Shown in pieces: positions 5,231 through 13,829 of a stretch of 27,335 nucleotides of DNA. A model generated the notes under the pieces. That model made no database searches, was not told where the DNA came from, and worked only from the letters and a program-made list of their open reading frames with translations. Both the position numbers and the translations under genes were made by a program. Every line of letters starts with the position of its first letter. Within the stretch, counting starts at the first letter, position 1. The DNA comes from a virus, in the IMG/VR virus record IMGVR_UViG_3300025418_001194, positions 1 through 27,335 of that record. One strand, 5' to 3'.

Positions 5231-7855
5231 TTATTTGCGGTGTTTAGATAATACCTCAAGTGCGTGGTCTACGATAGAGCCGCCACGCTCATAAGCAGGC
5301 AATCCTTCAAGAATGCGCTTGCGGAGTTCTGGGGTGATGTGAAGGACGTGGGCGTTTACATCGTTACCTTTTTTGCCTTTTAGATTATGCCCACCCATTT
5401 CAATCTTGGCATTAGGGTCAAGCTTTTTTATCAATTTGCTTAATTGAGTCGGAACGATCTTATCGTAAAAAGATTGCATACCTTCTCCGCCCATTCTTAG
5501 ATCCTCACCTTCTAATGAATGATTGCCACTTAAAGGATGAGGTTCTGTTGCAAGAAGTCTTTCGGCGGCTTCTTTGCCAATATGTTCTTCTATTTCATGC
5601 GGCTCAATATCTCCCGCAACATCTTCCATTTTTTCATATCCGGGTTTTCCATGTTGCATATAAGAAAGAGTTTTTTCTTCTGGGTCATACCAAATCTTTT
5701 TAAAATGCTTACTCAAATCATACCTTGCCGCCTGCTCTGCGCCCGGCGTCCATATCATTTTGTCGTAACCACCTTCAGCAGCCTCACGCAATGCGCGCTT
5801 TAGGCCAAGGTCTGTCCAGTTTTGGGTGTTGGTGACATAGGGAGCAGAAGGAATAATACTTTTTGTTGGTTGCTGCCTATTATTTCTATCAACTATTCTT
5901 TGAGCTTCATTTTCACTATCAACATGAGACCATTGAGTTCCATTACTATCTTGGACAATAAATGATCCATCCGGTTGTCTTACATAAGAAAATTTTGACT
6001 CTTCTGGTAAAGAATTAAAACCCTTTTTTCTCCCCTCTTGACCCCAATCACTTTGCAGCTCCTCAAGGTGCAATATCTTTTCACCCTCTGGTCCAGTGCG
6101 GTCAGACATGCGGAGGTGGCCGAGGACATTGGGTTCGTCCCAGTGGGAGGATTTGTAGTTATTTGCACGATCCTGAAGTATAGAAGCTGTCTTTGCAGCA
6201 TTTCTATCCTCCCTCACATACATCTCATATTTGTCTACTTCAGATGGAGAAAGCTTGTTATAAACGGAAGTAAAAGAATTTCCACCGTATTTCTCCATCA
6301 TATCTTTTTCAAACAATGACGTTGCCGGAGACTTCCCGAAATCAATCGCCGCATTTTGTTTTTCCGGCAAATGCATCAACACCTCGCGGTAGTTCTCACC
6401 GCCGGGTATGGTGTAGCTATGATACTTTGTTGTAGAACCAATATCTGAAGATCTGTTGATATATTCTCTAGCTTCATCAACAGTAGCAAAATTATGCCTA
6501 GAAAGCCCCGGAACATTAACCGTATATCTACCGGCAGGATTTTGAACTATTTCACCAACTTGTCCATAATGCTGTCCCTCTGGATCGCCAGCATGATAAA
6601 CCTCAAAAATATGAGGCTCCTCTTCGTTTTGAACTAAATTTATTCTATCTCTGCCAAGCGTCGTCTCTTTAACCTGCGGCAAATTCTCATGCAGATAATC
6701 CATGATCTGCTGGCGCGTTACAGTCTCGCTAGGCTGAAATGCACCTTCAATACCTGACCATTTCAATTCTTCTGGTTTAACACCCGGCAGGTTTTTCAAC
6801 GCGCCAAGCATCTGTGAGGCAGGTCCTTTCTCCTGCTTTAATGATGCCACTGCTTCTGCGGCAGGGCTGTAATGACCAAGATCTGTCAATCGACGAGCGA
6901 CATTAACTGCAGTTTCTGCAGCCTTCTTTTCAGTAGGGCCAACCATTGGCAATGCACCAAGAGACGCTAATGCCATCTCTCCATAGCTGCCACGCTCTCC
7001 GGCGCGCTTGGCTTCTTGCGCCGCCATCACGTTGCCTAGTCCGGGCGTAAGACCAGCAAGCTCACTCACACCCTCTGCAAAGCGACGACGCTCAGGAGAC
7101 GGACGCTCACTGCCAAGACCAGCAACGGCTCCATAAATCTTCTCGCCAATCGTTGGCTCATATGCTGATAGCGTAGCCTCGCGCTTTTCTGGCAAGCTCT
7201 TTGCCGCCTCAAGCGCCGCACGAATTGATTCCTGCGGGTTTTGCTGCGCAAACGTCGGCAGGCTTGGCGTGTTTTCTTCAGGCGCAAATTGGACGTCGCC
7301 CTCAACTTCGCCACCGTCGGCACGGTTTAGCCGTGGGTGAGAGAACAACGGCGCGACTGCAAAGCTCCATGCAATTAACTTGCGGAATGCCGCATTGGGG
7401 TCGTGGTCTTCGAGCGGCAAGTGCGCCGCATTGACTTGACCGCCAGAGGCGCGCTCCTTGCGCAGCTCCTCTTCGATCTTCCCAACCTTGGAGCCCCTTT
7501 GGCTTACAGAGTGAACGCCTTTCATCTTTTTCAAGCCACTCTCCCTGTAGTCAATGACGGGCACTTCCTTAATGCCGATTTCTTCCGCCGCAGTCGCCCT
7601 GTGGCGCCCGTCGGCTTGGTTGTGCCCAAGGAGCTTTAAGGGTTTAAACTTTTTTCCCTTCTGCATCCTTGACTTAAATGCTTCGATAAGGAGCCTGTCC
7701 TCTTTTGTGTCCGGCAGACGCTTTGCGTGTTTAAGATATTGCTTTGGAGACATGACGGCGACACTGCCCGTCTTACTGCCAGCCTCAAGCGCCGCATCAA
7801 GTTTCTTCGACTTCTTCAGTGGGTAGTCGAGGCCCTTGATCGTCTTCTTGCCCAT
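5231..7855 (-). CDS. Large polyvalent phage protein with ParB-like N-terminus
   Basis: This 874-aa product is set at the ATG that overlaps the portal stop (TGATG); a GTG one codon earlier is possible. Residues about 70-105 form a ParB/sulfiredoxin-like fold with the signature HNQADGRHRATAAEE. SGG and DGG motifs follow near 139 and 182. Residues about 345-400 match a segment common in phage polyproteins (QMLGALKNLPGVKPEEL then VTRQQIMDYLHEN). Residues about 575-715 carry HLRMSDRTG, LHLEELQSDWGQEGRKKGF and WTDLGLKRALREAAEGGYD. The C-terminus YERGGSIVDHALEVL repeats the double-glycine theme. Placement between portal and internal basic protein suggests a virion protein delivered with the DNA. The ParB-like part could bind or nick DNA. 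This is not a plasmid partition protein. Confidence 0.75.
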   Translation of the reverse strand: MGKKTIKGLDYPLKKSKKLDAALEAGSKTGSVAVMSPKQYLKHAKRLPDTKEDRLLIEAFKSRMQKGKKFKPLKLLGHNQADGRHRATAAEEIGIKEVPVIDYRESGLKKMKGVHSVSQRGSKVGKIEEELRKERASGGQVNAAHLPLEDHDPNAAFRKLIAWSFAVAPLFSHPRLNRADGGEVEGDVQFAPEENTPSLPTFAQQNPQESIRAALEAAKSLPEKREATLSAYEPTIGEKIYGAVAGLGSERPSPERRRFAEGVSELAGLTPGLGNVMAAQEAKRAGERGSYGEMALASLGALPMVGPTEKKAAETAVNVARRLTDLGHYSPAAEAVASLKQEKGPASQMLGALKNLPGVKPEELKWSGIEGAFQPSETVTRQQIMDYLHENLPQVKETTLGRDRINLVQNEEEPHIFEVYHAGDPEGQHYGQVGEIVQNPAGRYTVNVPGLSRHNFATVDEAREYINRSSDIGSTTKYHSYTIPGGENYREVLMHLPEKQNAAIDFGKSPATSLFEKDMMEKYGGNSFTSVYNKLSPSEVDKYEMYVREDRNAAKTASILQDRANNYKSSHWDEPNVLGHLRMSDRTGPEGEKILHLEELQSDWGQEGRKKGFNSLPEESKFSYVRQPDGSFIVQDSNGTQWSHVDSENEAQRIVDRNNRQQPTKSIIPSAPYVTNTQNWTDLGLKRALREAAEGGYDKMIWTPGAEQAARYDLSKHFKKIWYDPEEKTLSYMQHGKPGYEKMEDVAGDIEPHEIEEHIGKEAAERLLATEPHPLSGNHSLEGEDLRMGGEGMQSFYDKIVPTQLSKLIKKLDPNAKIEMGGHNLKGKKGNDVNAHVLHITPELRKRILEGLPAYERGGSIVDHALEVLSKHRK

Positions 7856-10254
7856 CACTGGTTCTCTATCGGTGGCTCGTTAGACTCAAGGCGCTGCAGC
7901 ATGTCAGGCGTCAAAAACTTATCAATCACCTTTAATGTCTCAGGGTTCTTTGCAATGTCAGCCGCAAGCTTAACAGCCGCCAGACGCTCTTTGCTTTCTC
8001 TGTCGCGCTGACGGTTTGCGGCCTCAAAGCGGTCGTCCTGATTTTTCATCATGGCTTCACGCATACGGGCATCAGTATCGGCCCTATCGCTCTCGGCCTG
8101 CATCATTGCCTCGCGCATGCGCGCCTGCGTCTCCATCTGCTTTTGTTGCAGGTCTTGCTGCTTAAGCTTCAGGTCGATCAACTTGTTCTGATCAAGCGGC
8201 GCGGCCTGCTGGCCGTTCTGCTGTATCTTTGCTTGTGTGTCCGCCATCTTTGCTTGAGCCGTCAACATCTGCGCGTCGGCAGACTTGTTGGCGACCTTTA
8301 GCATTTCAACTTCCTTCATCATCTCTGGCGGCATCTGACCCGGAGGTGGAGGTGGAGCAAGGAATTGTTCTGGGTTGCTCCAACCCATCGCCTTCATTGC
8401 CGCAAGGTCGATAGCCTTGGCGTCATACATGCCGGGGTTAGCAGCCTGAAGTTGCTTCAACGCCATGATCTTCATCAGGCGCTGCGTCTGGCTTGCAGTG
8501 TTTGGATCTGCCTGTGGGACTAATTCGCAATCATCAAGCGCGGCAATGAATGTTGCCTCATCCCATTTGTAATGAGGCTTCTTGTTTTTACCCCAGAAAG
8601 ATGTTGGGTGTTCGCGGAAGCAACGAACGAGCAGATCGAACTCTTCAGCCTGTGAAACATGCAGTCTCTTGTGAACTGCATTCAAAATCTTCGTAGCTTG
8701 GTCGATCAAAGCCAATGTAGTGCCAACGGGTGCGTTGTCCCGTCCCTCGCCTACTTGCAGTTCGCTTGTCGTGCCGACGCGCTGTCCAGTCTCGACCATG
8801 TTGAGAACAAGGTTCATCAGGGCTTGCCCCGGCTCTTTGTATGGCAAAGGCATGATCGCTTGATTGATCGGCAAGCCTCCCGTCTTCACCAACGCTCCGC
8901 CGCCCGGAGGCACTCTGAAGATGTTTGTATTTTGGCGAGCGCCCGTGTCGGCCATCAGGAAGCCGGGGAAGTTGGCATACATACCTGCGTCCAACATTTC
9001 GCGCCAAGCAGCAGTCACCGCGTTAGTAGTGTTACCAAGGATGTGCAGTAGACCAATATCGTAAAAGCCCATACCGGGGACGAACGTATATTTAACAAAG
9101 TTGTTTCGCGCTTCAGGTAGTTCGTCGCCTTCTTCGCCAGTCGGTTCATCGTAGTTTCTTACAATGGAAAGAATCTCTTTCGAGCTCTTGTCGATTGTAA
9201 CACGATATGGAATTTCTAAACCCGTCTCTTTGCCTTTATATTTGTGCTCAAAGCCAAATATATCTAGCTCACAATAGATCTCATACACTTCCCTGTCACG
9301 ATCTTCAGGGTTGCGTGCATCAAGACTGATTCCTTGTTGCTCCATCTTCTCACGCTGAACGGCGTCGTAGTTTTCTGGAGCCGGCGTTGAAAGATTTACA
9401 TCGCGATACACGCCAAGGATCTGCAGGCGCTTAACAGTTGAAGGCCGCATCATAACGCGGTGCGTGATACGCTTTGCCGTGCTTAGGTCTGTGGCAGCGT
9501 TGTTAACGATAAGATCGTCAGCGTCGACACTTTCACTAACCGGCCTTCCGCGAAGAGGGCAGAAATAGACTTTCTTGAAAGCGGTCCCTCCAAAACCAAG
9601 CATGAATAGCATTCGGTCGGTGTCGGGATAATACTCTCTTGCGATGGCTGTGAGGTAATGGTTGAGGTCGGTTTCGAGCGCATGAGCCAGTTCATCCTCT
9701 TGAAGAGTATCACCGTCTGTCTCGCTCCGAACCTTCACCGGCCCATCAGTCGGAAGCATCTCGCTGCGGGCGTTAGCCTGAAAGCGTAAGACTGCCTCAA
9801 GTAGGAGCGGGTGGCGCACTTTGCTCATGCCCTCCACAGGCGCTCCGTCGGATGCGCCCTGAAGGCCCGGAATTTCGATCTTGAGGCCAAGCAACTTAAT
9901 GCCCTGCGCTCTGTCTTCAATCCAGTCGCCGCGGCTGTCCAAGTCGTCTTGAACGCCACGAAGTAAGTCATAAGAAATACGCTGCAGCTCGCCTTGGTCG
10001 ATGTCGTCGACTAGGTTCGCAAACCACTCTTGTGCTCTCTCTGCATCACTTGGACCGTCCACTGGACGGCCATCAAGTGATACACTGATGGAGCCATCAT
10101 CATGCTCAATTCTCAGAATGTTACCGTTGTCGTCGGTTTCTGGTTTGTCGACGCCATCGTCGATCTCAACCATTACATCCTGTGCGCCACCGAGGCCTAG
10201 CGGCTCTCCCTGTTCTTGACGAATATTAGGATTAAGCCCCGGCGTCATTGGCAT
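7855..10254 (-). CDS. Portal protein (P22 type)
   Basis: The product is 799 aa from the ATG at 10254, which has AAAGGA 8 nt upstream. A TTG two codons earlier is too close to that site. The body has the features of P22-like portals: LLLEAVLRFQANARSEMLPTDGPVKV-type wing and stem segments, YPDTDRMLFMLGFGGTAFKK, and VPGMGFYDIGLLHILGNTTNAVTAAWREMLDAG. The clip and crown-like part is NQAIMPLPYKEPGQALMNLV. The last 150 residues are a Met/Gln-rich coiled coil. Twelve copies would form the DNA channel at one capsid vertex and dock the terminase. It lies just after the terminase and overlaps the polyvalent gene by one base, so the two are probably coupled. Confidence 0.93.
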   Translation of the reverse strand: MPMTPGLNPNIRQEQGEPLGLGGAQDVMVEIDDGVDKPETDDNGNILRIEHDDGSISVSLDGRPVDGPSDAERAQEWFANLVDDIDQGELQRISYDLLRGVQDDLDSRGDWIEDRAQGIKLLGLKIEIPGLQGASDGAPVEGMSKVRHPLLLEAVLRFQANARSEMLPTDGPVKVRSETDGDTLQEDELAHALETDLNHYLTAIAREYYPDTDRMLFMLGFGGTAFKKVYFCPLRGRPVSESVDADDLIVNNAATDLSTAKRITHRVMMRPSTVKRLQILGVYRDVNLSTPAPENYDAVQREKMEQQGISLDARNPEDRDREVYEIYCELDIFGFEHKYKGKETGLEIPYRVTIDKSSKEILSIVRNYDEPTGEEGDELPEARNNFVKYTFVPGMGFYDIGLLHILGNTTNAVTAAWREMLDAGMYANFPGFLMADTGARQNTNIFRVPPGGGALVKTGGLPINQAIMPLPYKEPGQALMNLVLNMVETGQRVGTTSELQVGEGRDNAPVGTTLALIDQATKILNAVHKRLHVSQAEEFDLLVRCFREHPTSFWGKNKKPHYKWDEATFIAALDDCELVPQADPNTASQTQRLMKIMALKQLQAANPGMYDAKAIDLAAMKAMGWSNPEQFLAPPPPPGQMPPEMMKEVEMLKVANKSADAQMLTAQAKMADTQAKIQQNGQQAAPLDQNKLIDLKLKQQDLQQKQMETQARMREAMMQAESDRADTDARMREAMMKNQDDRFEAANRQRDRESKERLAAVKLAADIAKNPETLKVIDKFLTPDMLQRLESNEPPIENQ

Positions 10255-10256
10255 GA

Positions 10257-10475
10257 TCAATGTCCTTTGGCGTCAATAAGAAGACGCGAAATCTCTTCAA
10301 CGAAACGGTCTAAGCCCTCTCGAGCCGCCATATTATCATCTTTAACCTGTATATGGTAGGTGCGCACATAGTCGTGCGGCTCCTTCCCCCAGACAGTCAC
10401 TTTAAACTTGCCGAGGCCTTGGCCGTGGGCTGGCGGCCTTTCGATGACGTCAACGACTGCGCTTGCAGGTATCAT
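10257..10475 (-). CDS. Small conserved phage protein between terminase and portal
   Basis: This 72-aa product contains GKFKVTVWGKEPHDYVRTYHIQVKDDNMAAREGLDRFVEEI. It has a beta-strand-like first half and an amphipathic C-terminal helix. Small ORFs with DYVRxYxIxxKxDxxAAxEGxxRFVEE are recurrent between terminase large subunit and portal genes in alphaproteobacterial phages, without known function. GGAAAG precedes the ATG. It starts 14 nt after the terminase stop and its stop is 2 nt from the portal ATG, so the three genes should share a message. A role in packaging or connector assembly is plausible from position only. Confidence 0.75.
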   Translation of the reverse strand: MIPASAVVDVIERPPAHGQGLGKFKVTVWGKEPHDYVRTYHIQVKDDNMAAREGLDRFVEEISRLLIDAKGH

Positions 10476-10489
10476 TATTCTTTCCTTAA

Positions 10490-12145
10490 TTATCCGGGGT
10501 AAAGTGGCTCATCGTTCGAGCCGATATGTAGCCTGTCTTGGTCTAGTTGCGCTGTGTATTCTGCGCCCCTGACCAGCAGGCCAATGTCGCGTAAGTGTTT
10601 TAACGCCATACTGGTCGTATCGACAAGGTCGTCGTGCTTCGCTTTTGGAAATACCGCCAGCTGATTGATGACCATATCTGACCACGTCGTCTCAGGCATA
10701 TGGATTATGCCCTCGGCAAATAGGTGCTGAACGCTATAGAGACGGGAAAGCTTGTCCTGTCCCTTGGGATCGATGAGCTGCACCGCAAACTCCTCGTGCC
10801 CATACATGCGACGGAGCTCTTGCGCCACGCTGTAGCCGGAGGCTTTGTTCTCTACGAGCAGCTTGAGGACGCCGTATCGGTCCATCGTTTCTTGGACCTT
10901 CTCGACGAGCTCGTGCAGCTCGAGCCTCTCCGCCCACGCATACATGAGCATGACCTTTGGTCGCTCTTCGCGGTATTGCCTGTCGAGCGCAGTTAGCGAA
11001 CCATCGTAAGCAGTCGTGCGGTTGGCTTGCGCCATCCCCTCGCCGCTCGACCACACGCCCCATACCGTCATCGCTGACGGGTCGTTGGAGGTCTTGGTCG
11101 TGTAAGCCGTATCGATTGCCGCGATAACGTAATCAAAAGCCGGATAGGTTGGACGGTCCCACGTTGGAATCCACTCGCGCCGAATCACGCCGCCACCTCG
11201 AGGCGATGGCATCTGCTGGAACTGAGCTGCCGCGGCCCACGGTCCCATAATGATCTCGTCGCGCTCAACGACTTCTTCCGGAAATCTATCCGGAAATAAC
11301 AGCTCGCCCTCTTCCGTCCGATGGTCCTCGAGGCCAAGCATTGTCGGCTGCGCCCTCGACGGGTCAAAGCGCATTGGCAGGGAGATGTAGTCGTAAGGCA
11401 GGCCGCGGTCTAACACCGAGCCAATGATGTCGTCTTCCGCTAACCTCTGTTGAATGATTATGATCGCAGACTTTTTGGGGTTCACGAGACGTGTCGGGAT
11501 CGCCTCAAAGAATTGCTGGTTGGTTGTGTCTTTGATCTGCTGCGAGGCAGCGTCAGAAACTGACAGGATGTCGTCGCATATGATTCGATCTGCGCGAGCG
11601 CCGGTTATTGAGTTGATGGCGCAGCACTGGCGAAAGCCCATCGCCGTGTTCTCGAACTTCTGTTTTTGGTTCTGATCTTTCTGCAGGACGACATGCGGCC
11701 ACCTGTCGCGATACCAATCTGATTCGATAAGACGGCGCATCTTGATGCCGTCTCGAATCGCCAGTTCTTGGCTGTGCGAGATACAGATGTAACGCATGTG
11801 GGGTTTATACATCGGCCCCCACTCAAAGCTAGGCATGAAGACGTTGACGAGTAGCGACTTCATGAATCCGGGTGGAATCGCTATCATTAAACGATTATAG
11901 ATGGAGCCGTCATCGAACTCCTCCTCATTCATTATCGCCAGCAAATGGTCTGCGATGAAATCGATATGCCAGTTGTGGACATAGTCAGATCCGGGCTCTA
12001 TGACGTGCCACGCCTGCCTGACAAACTCTGCGAAGCTTTCTTCGCACTCAGCTCTCGTGATGTCGATATAGCCTTGGCGTGCGTCTACACGCTTTCCAAA
12101 TGCTTCAACTATTACCGGCTTCAGGCTCATCAAATATTGCTTCAC
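10490..12145 (-). CDS. terL: Terminase large subunit
   Basis: This 551-aa product is the DNA-packaging motor. The N-terminal ATPase has a Walker A variant IPPGFMKS (90-97), Walker B RIICDD (187-192), and a C-motif-like stretch SAIIIIQQRL. The C-terminal RNase H-like nuclease starts with the metal-binding Asp in IAAIDTAYT (about 345) and has a second acidic cluster in KAKHDDLVDTT near 505. It works with the small subunit to cut concatemers and pump DNA through the portal. The start used is a GTG inside the preceding 58-aa gene; an ATG five codons later (12130) is an alternative. Neither has a good ribosome site, which suggests coupling to the upstream gene. Confidence 0.95.
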   Translation of the reverse strand: MKQYLMSLKPVIVEAFGKRVDARQGYIDITRAECEESFAEFVRQAWHVIEPGSDYVHNWHIDFIADHLLAIMNEEEFDDGSIYNRLMIAIPPGFMKSLLVNVFMPSFEWGPMYKPHMRYICISHSQELAIRDGIKMRRLIESDWYRDRWPHVVLQKDQNQKQKFENTAMGFRQCCAINSITGARADRIICDDILSVSDAASQQIKDTTNQQFFEAIPTRLVNPKKSAIIIIQQRLAEDDIIGSVLDRGLPYDYISLPMRFDPSRAQPTMLGLEDHRTEEGELLFPDRFPEEVVERDEIIMGPWAAAAQFQQMPSPRGGGVIRREWIPTWDRPTYPAFDYVIAAIDTAYTTKTSNDPSAMTVWGVWSSGEGMAQANRTTAYDGSLTALDRQYREERPKVMLMYAWAERLELHELVEKVQETMDRYGVLKLLVENKASGYSVAQELRRMYGHEEFAVQLIDPKGQDKLSRLYSVQHLFAEGIIHMPETTWSDMVINQLAVFPKAKHDDLVDTTSMALKHLRDIGLLVRGAEYTAQLDQDRLHIGSNDEPLYPG

Positions 12146-12281
12146 TGTCCATTGGTATCATTATATAGCCGTCGTCGAGCATATTTTTAAGATACATCAT
12201 TATTGCTTTCTCTACATCAACCTCAGACTTCGCGGCGGTTAATGCATCGTTGTGTGCCACGATGATTGTCTTCAACGCCAT
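12105..12281 (-). CDS. Small ORF overlapping the terminase start
   Basis: This 58-aa product begins MALKTIIVAHNDALTAAKS and includes VEKAIMMYLKNMLDDGYIMIP before ending DEPEAGNS. GAGGAG lies 7 nt before the ATG, a good site. It overlaps the end of the 81-aa gene before it and the first 41 nt of the terminase gene, which fits a tightly packed, coupled operon. It looks like a short helical protein with an acidic tail. I do not recognise a family. The clear ribosome site and perfect fit between neighbours are the main support. Confidence 0.6.
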   Translation of the reverse strand: MALKTIIVAHNDALTAAKSEVDVEKAIMMYLKNMLDDGYIMIPMDSEAIFDEPEAGNS

Positions 12282-12468
12282 TCATGATCTCCTCAATAAT
12301 ATCGCGCTTGCGTTGTTCGACCTTATGCTTCTCGACAATGTATGGCGTGTATGCGTCATAGTCTCTTACAATGCCGGCGGCGCGCTCGCGCTCCTCGAGT
12401 CTTATGCGCTTCTCCAAAAAGTATAGGTCATCGATTAAAGCTTCGATGTGCTTCTCTGTCTGTGTCAA
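12223..12468 (-). CDS. Small coiled-coil phage protein
   Basis: The product is 81 aa when started at TTG 12468, which overlaps the previous stop and has GAGGGG 8 nt upstream. A GTG at 12489 would add seven residues but has no ribosome site. The sequence is strongly helical and charged (HIEALIDDLYFLEKRIRLEE, then VEKHKVEQRKRDIIEEIMNG). It is part of the run of small genes between the two terminase subunits. Function unknown; a structural or adaptor role in packaging would fit the position. Confidence 0.62.
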   Translation of the reverse strand: MTQTEKHIEALIDDLYFLEKRIRLEERERAAGIVRDYDAYTPYIVEKHKVEQRKRDIIEEIMNGVEDNHRGTQRCINRREV

Positions 12469-12731
12469 TGCGTTGTCCCCTCGGTCCACATTGCCATACC
12501 GTTTGATGATGCGGCGTTAACAGTCTCTGTTACGATATTAGAAAAGTTCTCTAACGCCCGTGTCGCGTCGTCTGCTGATGCTAGATCATTGCATAAGATG
12601 TAAGATACAGTAGACGCCATAACTTGAAATGCGGCTTCTAAGCTTTGCATTTCATATAACATGCCGAGGACTTGAGAAACAGTTTCAGCGACCTCTCTCA
12701 TTTCTTCATGTGAGAGCTCGACCTCTTTCAT
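12465..12731 (-). CDS. Small helical phage protein, unknown
   Basis: This 88-aa product, MKEVELSHEEMREVAETVSQ at the N-terminus, is almost wholly alpha-helical with alternating hydrophobic positions. Its start overlaps the stop of the terminase small subunit by four bases (ATGA), so it is likely coupled to it. The gene is in the same operon as the packaging genes. I see no catalytic motif or membrane span. It might be a packaging accessory or a small regulator. Confidence 0.62.
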   Translation of the reverse strand: MKEVELSHEEMREVAETVSQVLGMLYEMQSLEAAFQVMASTVSYILCNDLASADDATRALENFSNIVTETVNAASSNGMAMWTEGTTH

Positions 12732-13216
12732 TTATCTGCAGTCTTTAAAGCCGACAGAAAGATGGTCTTGAGAACATCGCGCTGCTCAGGCTCAAGCTGG
12801 TCCGCATCAATCTTGTGTGCCGTCTCCGTTTTTATGGCTCCGCCATCGGCTCCTGTATGTTCAATCATTTGCTTTTCGCTATATCTCTTAGGAGCAAGAC
12901 GAGCGGCGTGCCACTGCCACGCTGCAAGCTTTACGCGATCAGCGTTGGCTGTGTCATTTGTGGTTTTATCTGCCATATCTAAGATCTTCCACGCGACAAA
13001 ATCACCGAGACCCTCGCGGGCGCGCGTTAAACGTGTCCATAATTCTGGGCGCTCATCCATCCACTTATAAACGGTAGACCTAGCTGGCATTGTCTCATCT
13101 AAGCAAATAGCGACAAGATCTTCGCCGTTGATCATGCGCTCACAAATTTTATCTATCACCTCTTCCGAATAGTTAGAAGGGCGACCAACTGGCTTTCCTG
13201 TTGGTTTAGTAGCCAT
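12728..13216 (-). CDS. terS: Terminase small subunit
   Basis: The product is 162 aa from the ATG giving MATKPTGKPVGRPSNYSEEV. Longer starts upstream run into the lipoprotein gene. The N-terminus has the KPVGRPSxY pattern and a helix-turn-helix (about 18-55, ICERMINGEDLVAIC then ARSTVYKWMDERPEL) typical of DNA-recognising small terminase subunits. The middle (WTRLTRAREGLGDFVAWKIL, WQWHAARLAPKRYSEK) is the oligomerisation region. It recognises the pac or cos site and loads the large subunit. It lies three small genes upstream of terL in one operon. The start has little Shine-Dalgarno sequence and follows the previous stop by one base, so coupling is likely. Confidence 0.88.
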   Translation of the reverse strand: MATKPTGKPVGRPSNYSEEVIDKICERMINGEDLVAICLDETMPARSTVYKWMDERPELWTRLTRAREGLGDFVAWKILDMADKTTNDTANADRVKLAAWQWHAARLAPKRYSEKQMIEHTGADGGAIKTETAHKIDADQLEPEQRDVLKTIFLSALKTADK

Positions 13217-13217
13217 C

Positions 13218-13379
13218 TCAATTACAATTCTTTGGTTGGACAACGGTGCAGTCAAAAACATATTTAACGGGAACGCTGCACCCAACAAGGAATGCAAAGC
13301 CAAACAGCGCGAAGCTGTAGATCGCCGCTAAAACTAAAAACCGCATCGTTTCCTGTTTCATTGTTTCAGACCGCAGCAT
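13218..13379 (-). CDS. Small lipoprotein-like membrane protein
   Basis: The product is 53 aa from the ATG preceded by AAGGGG; an upstream GTG is less likely. After a short charged N-terminus there is one hydrophobic segment (about 13-34, LVLAAIYSFALFGFAF) ending in LVGC, a good lipobox. It would be an exported lipoprotein of about 20 residues with two more Cys. Outer-membrane spanin subunits are small lipoproteins, but no inner-membrane spanin is near. Membrane superinfection factors are another option. The lipobox is visible; the role is open. Confidence 0.6.
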   Translation of the reverse strand: MLRSETMKQETMRFLVLAAIYSFALFGFAFLVGCSVPVKYVFDCTVVQPKNCN

Positions 13380-13420
13380 GACATCCCCTTCAATATAGCA
13401 CACTGCGGCCTGAATTTCAC

Positions 13421-13729
13421 TCAGTCAAAGTCGCCTAGATCATCATCTAGTTCTTCAACTTTGAACGAAGCCATTGCTGCTTGGCCCAAGGGGGTGTTCG
13501 CCAACATCCCCAAAGCGTCCATATACACAGCCAAAAGAGCCTGCTCCTCAGCACGTTTCTTTGCATCCTGCTTACGCAGTGCAATGATTTTCTTAATAAT
13601 CTTAGGATCAAACCCGCTCCCCTTTGCCTCGGAATATACCTCTTTGATATCCTCGGCAATGACGGCTTTCTCTTCCTCGAGCTTTTCGATTCGCTCGACA
13701 AGAGCCTTGATCTGATTGTTCGTCGTCAT
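13421..13729 (-). CDS. GapR-like (DUF2312) nucleoid-associated protein
   Basis: This 102-aa protein clearly matches the GapR/DUF2312 family. It has a long N-terminal coiled coil (about 5-40, [20 protein letters not shown]), the signature [20 protein letters not shown] (about 30-49), then [20 protein letters not shown]. The C-terminus is longer than the usual family end and finishes with an acidic tail (DDDLGDFD). Caulobacter GapR forms a clamp on overtwisted AT-rich DNA ahead of forks and stimulates topoisomerases. A phage copy could support phage replication or transcription, or interfere with host chromosome handling. GAGGAA lies 3-4 nt before the ATG. It is the first late-orientation gene after the HNH gene. 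Confidence 0.9.
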   Translation of the reverse strand: MTTNNQIKALVERIEKLEEEKAVIAEDIKEVYSEAKGSGFDPKIIKKIIALRKQDAKKRAEEQALLAVYMDALGMLANTPLGQAAMASFKVEELDDDLGDFD

Positions 13730-13829
13730 GACTTCCTCTTGGGAGATTGAGGCTACCTGCTGATACGAATCATCAATCTCAATGCTTGAACTGTTGCGGT
13801 AGCTGATACAATGTCGCCCATAATTATTT

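Noticed and set aside
5231-7855. Plasmid partition ParB gene
   Set aside because: Only the N-terminal fold is ParB-like. The rest matches phage polyvalent proteins and the location is between virion genes; there is no ParA.
8645-9064. Frames of 120-130 codons inside the portal gene
   Set aside because: Fully contained shadows of a well-recognised portal gene with no start signals.
13754-13819. 22-codon ORF ([20 protein letters not shown]...) before the GapR gene
   Set aside because: Very short, no good ribosome site, and ends well before GapR. It may be residue of an older gene next to the HNH insertion but cannot be supported.
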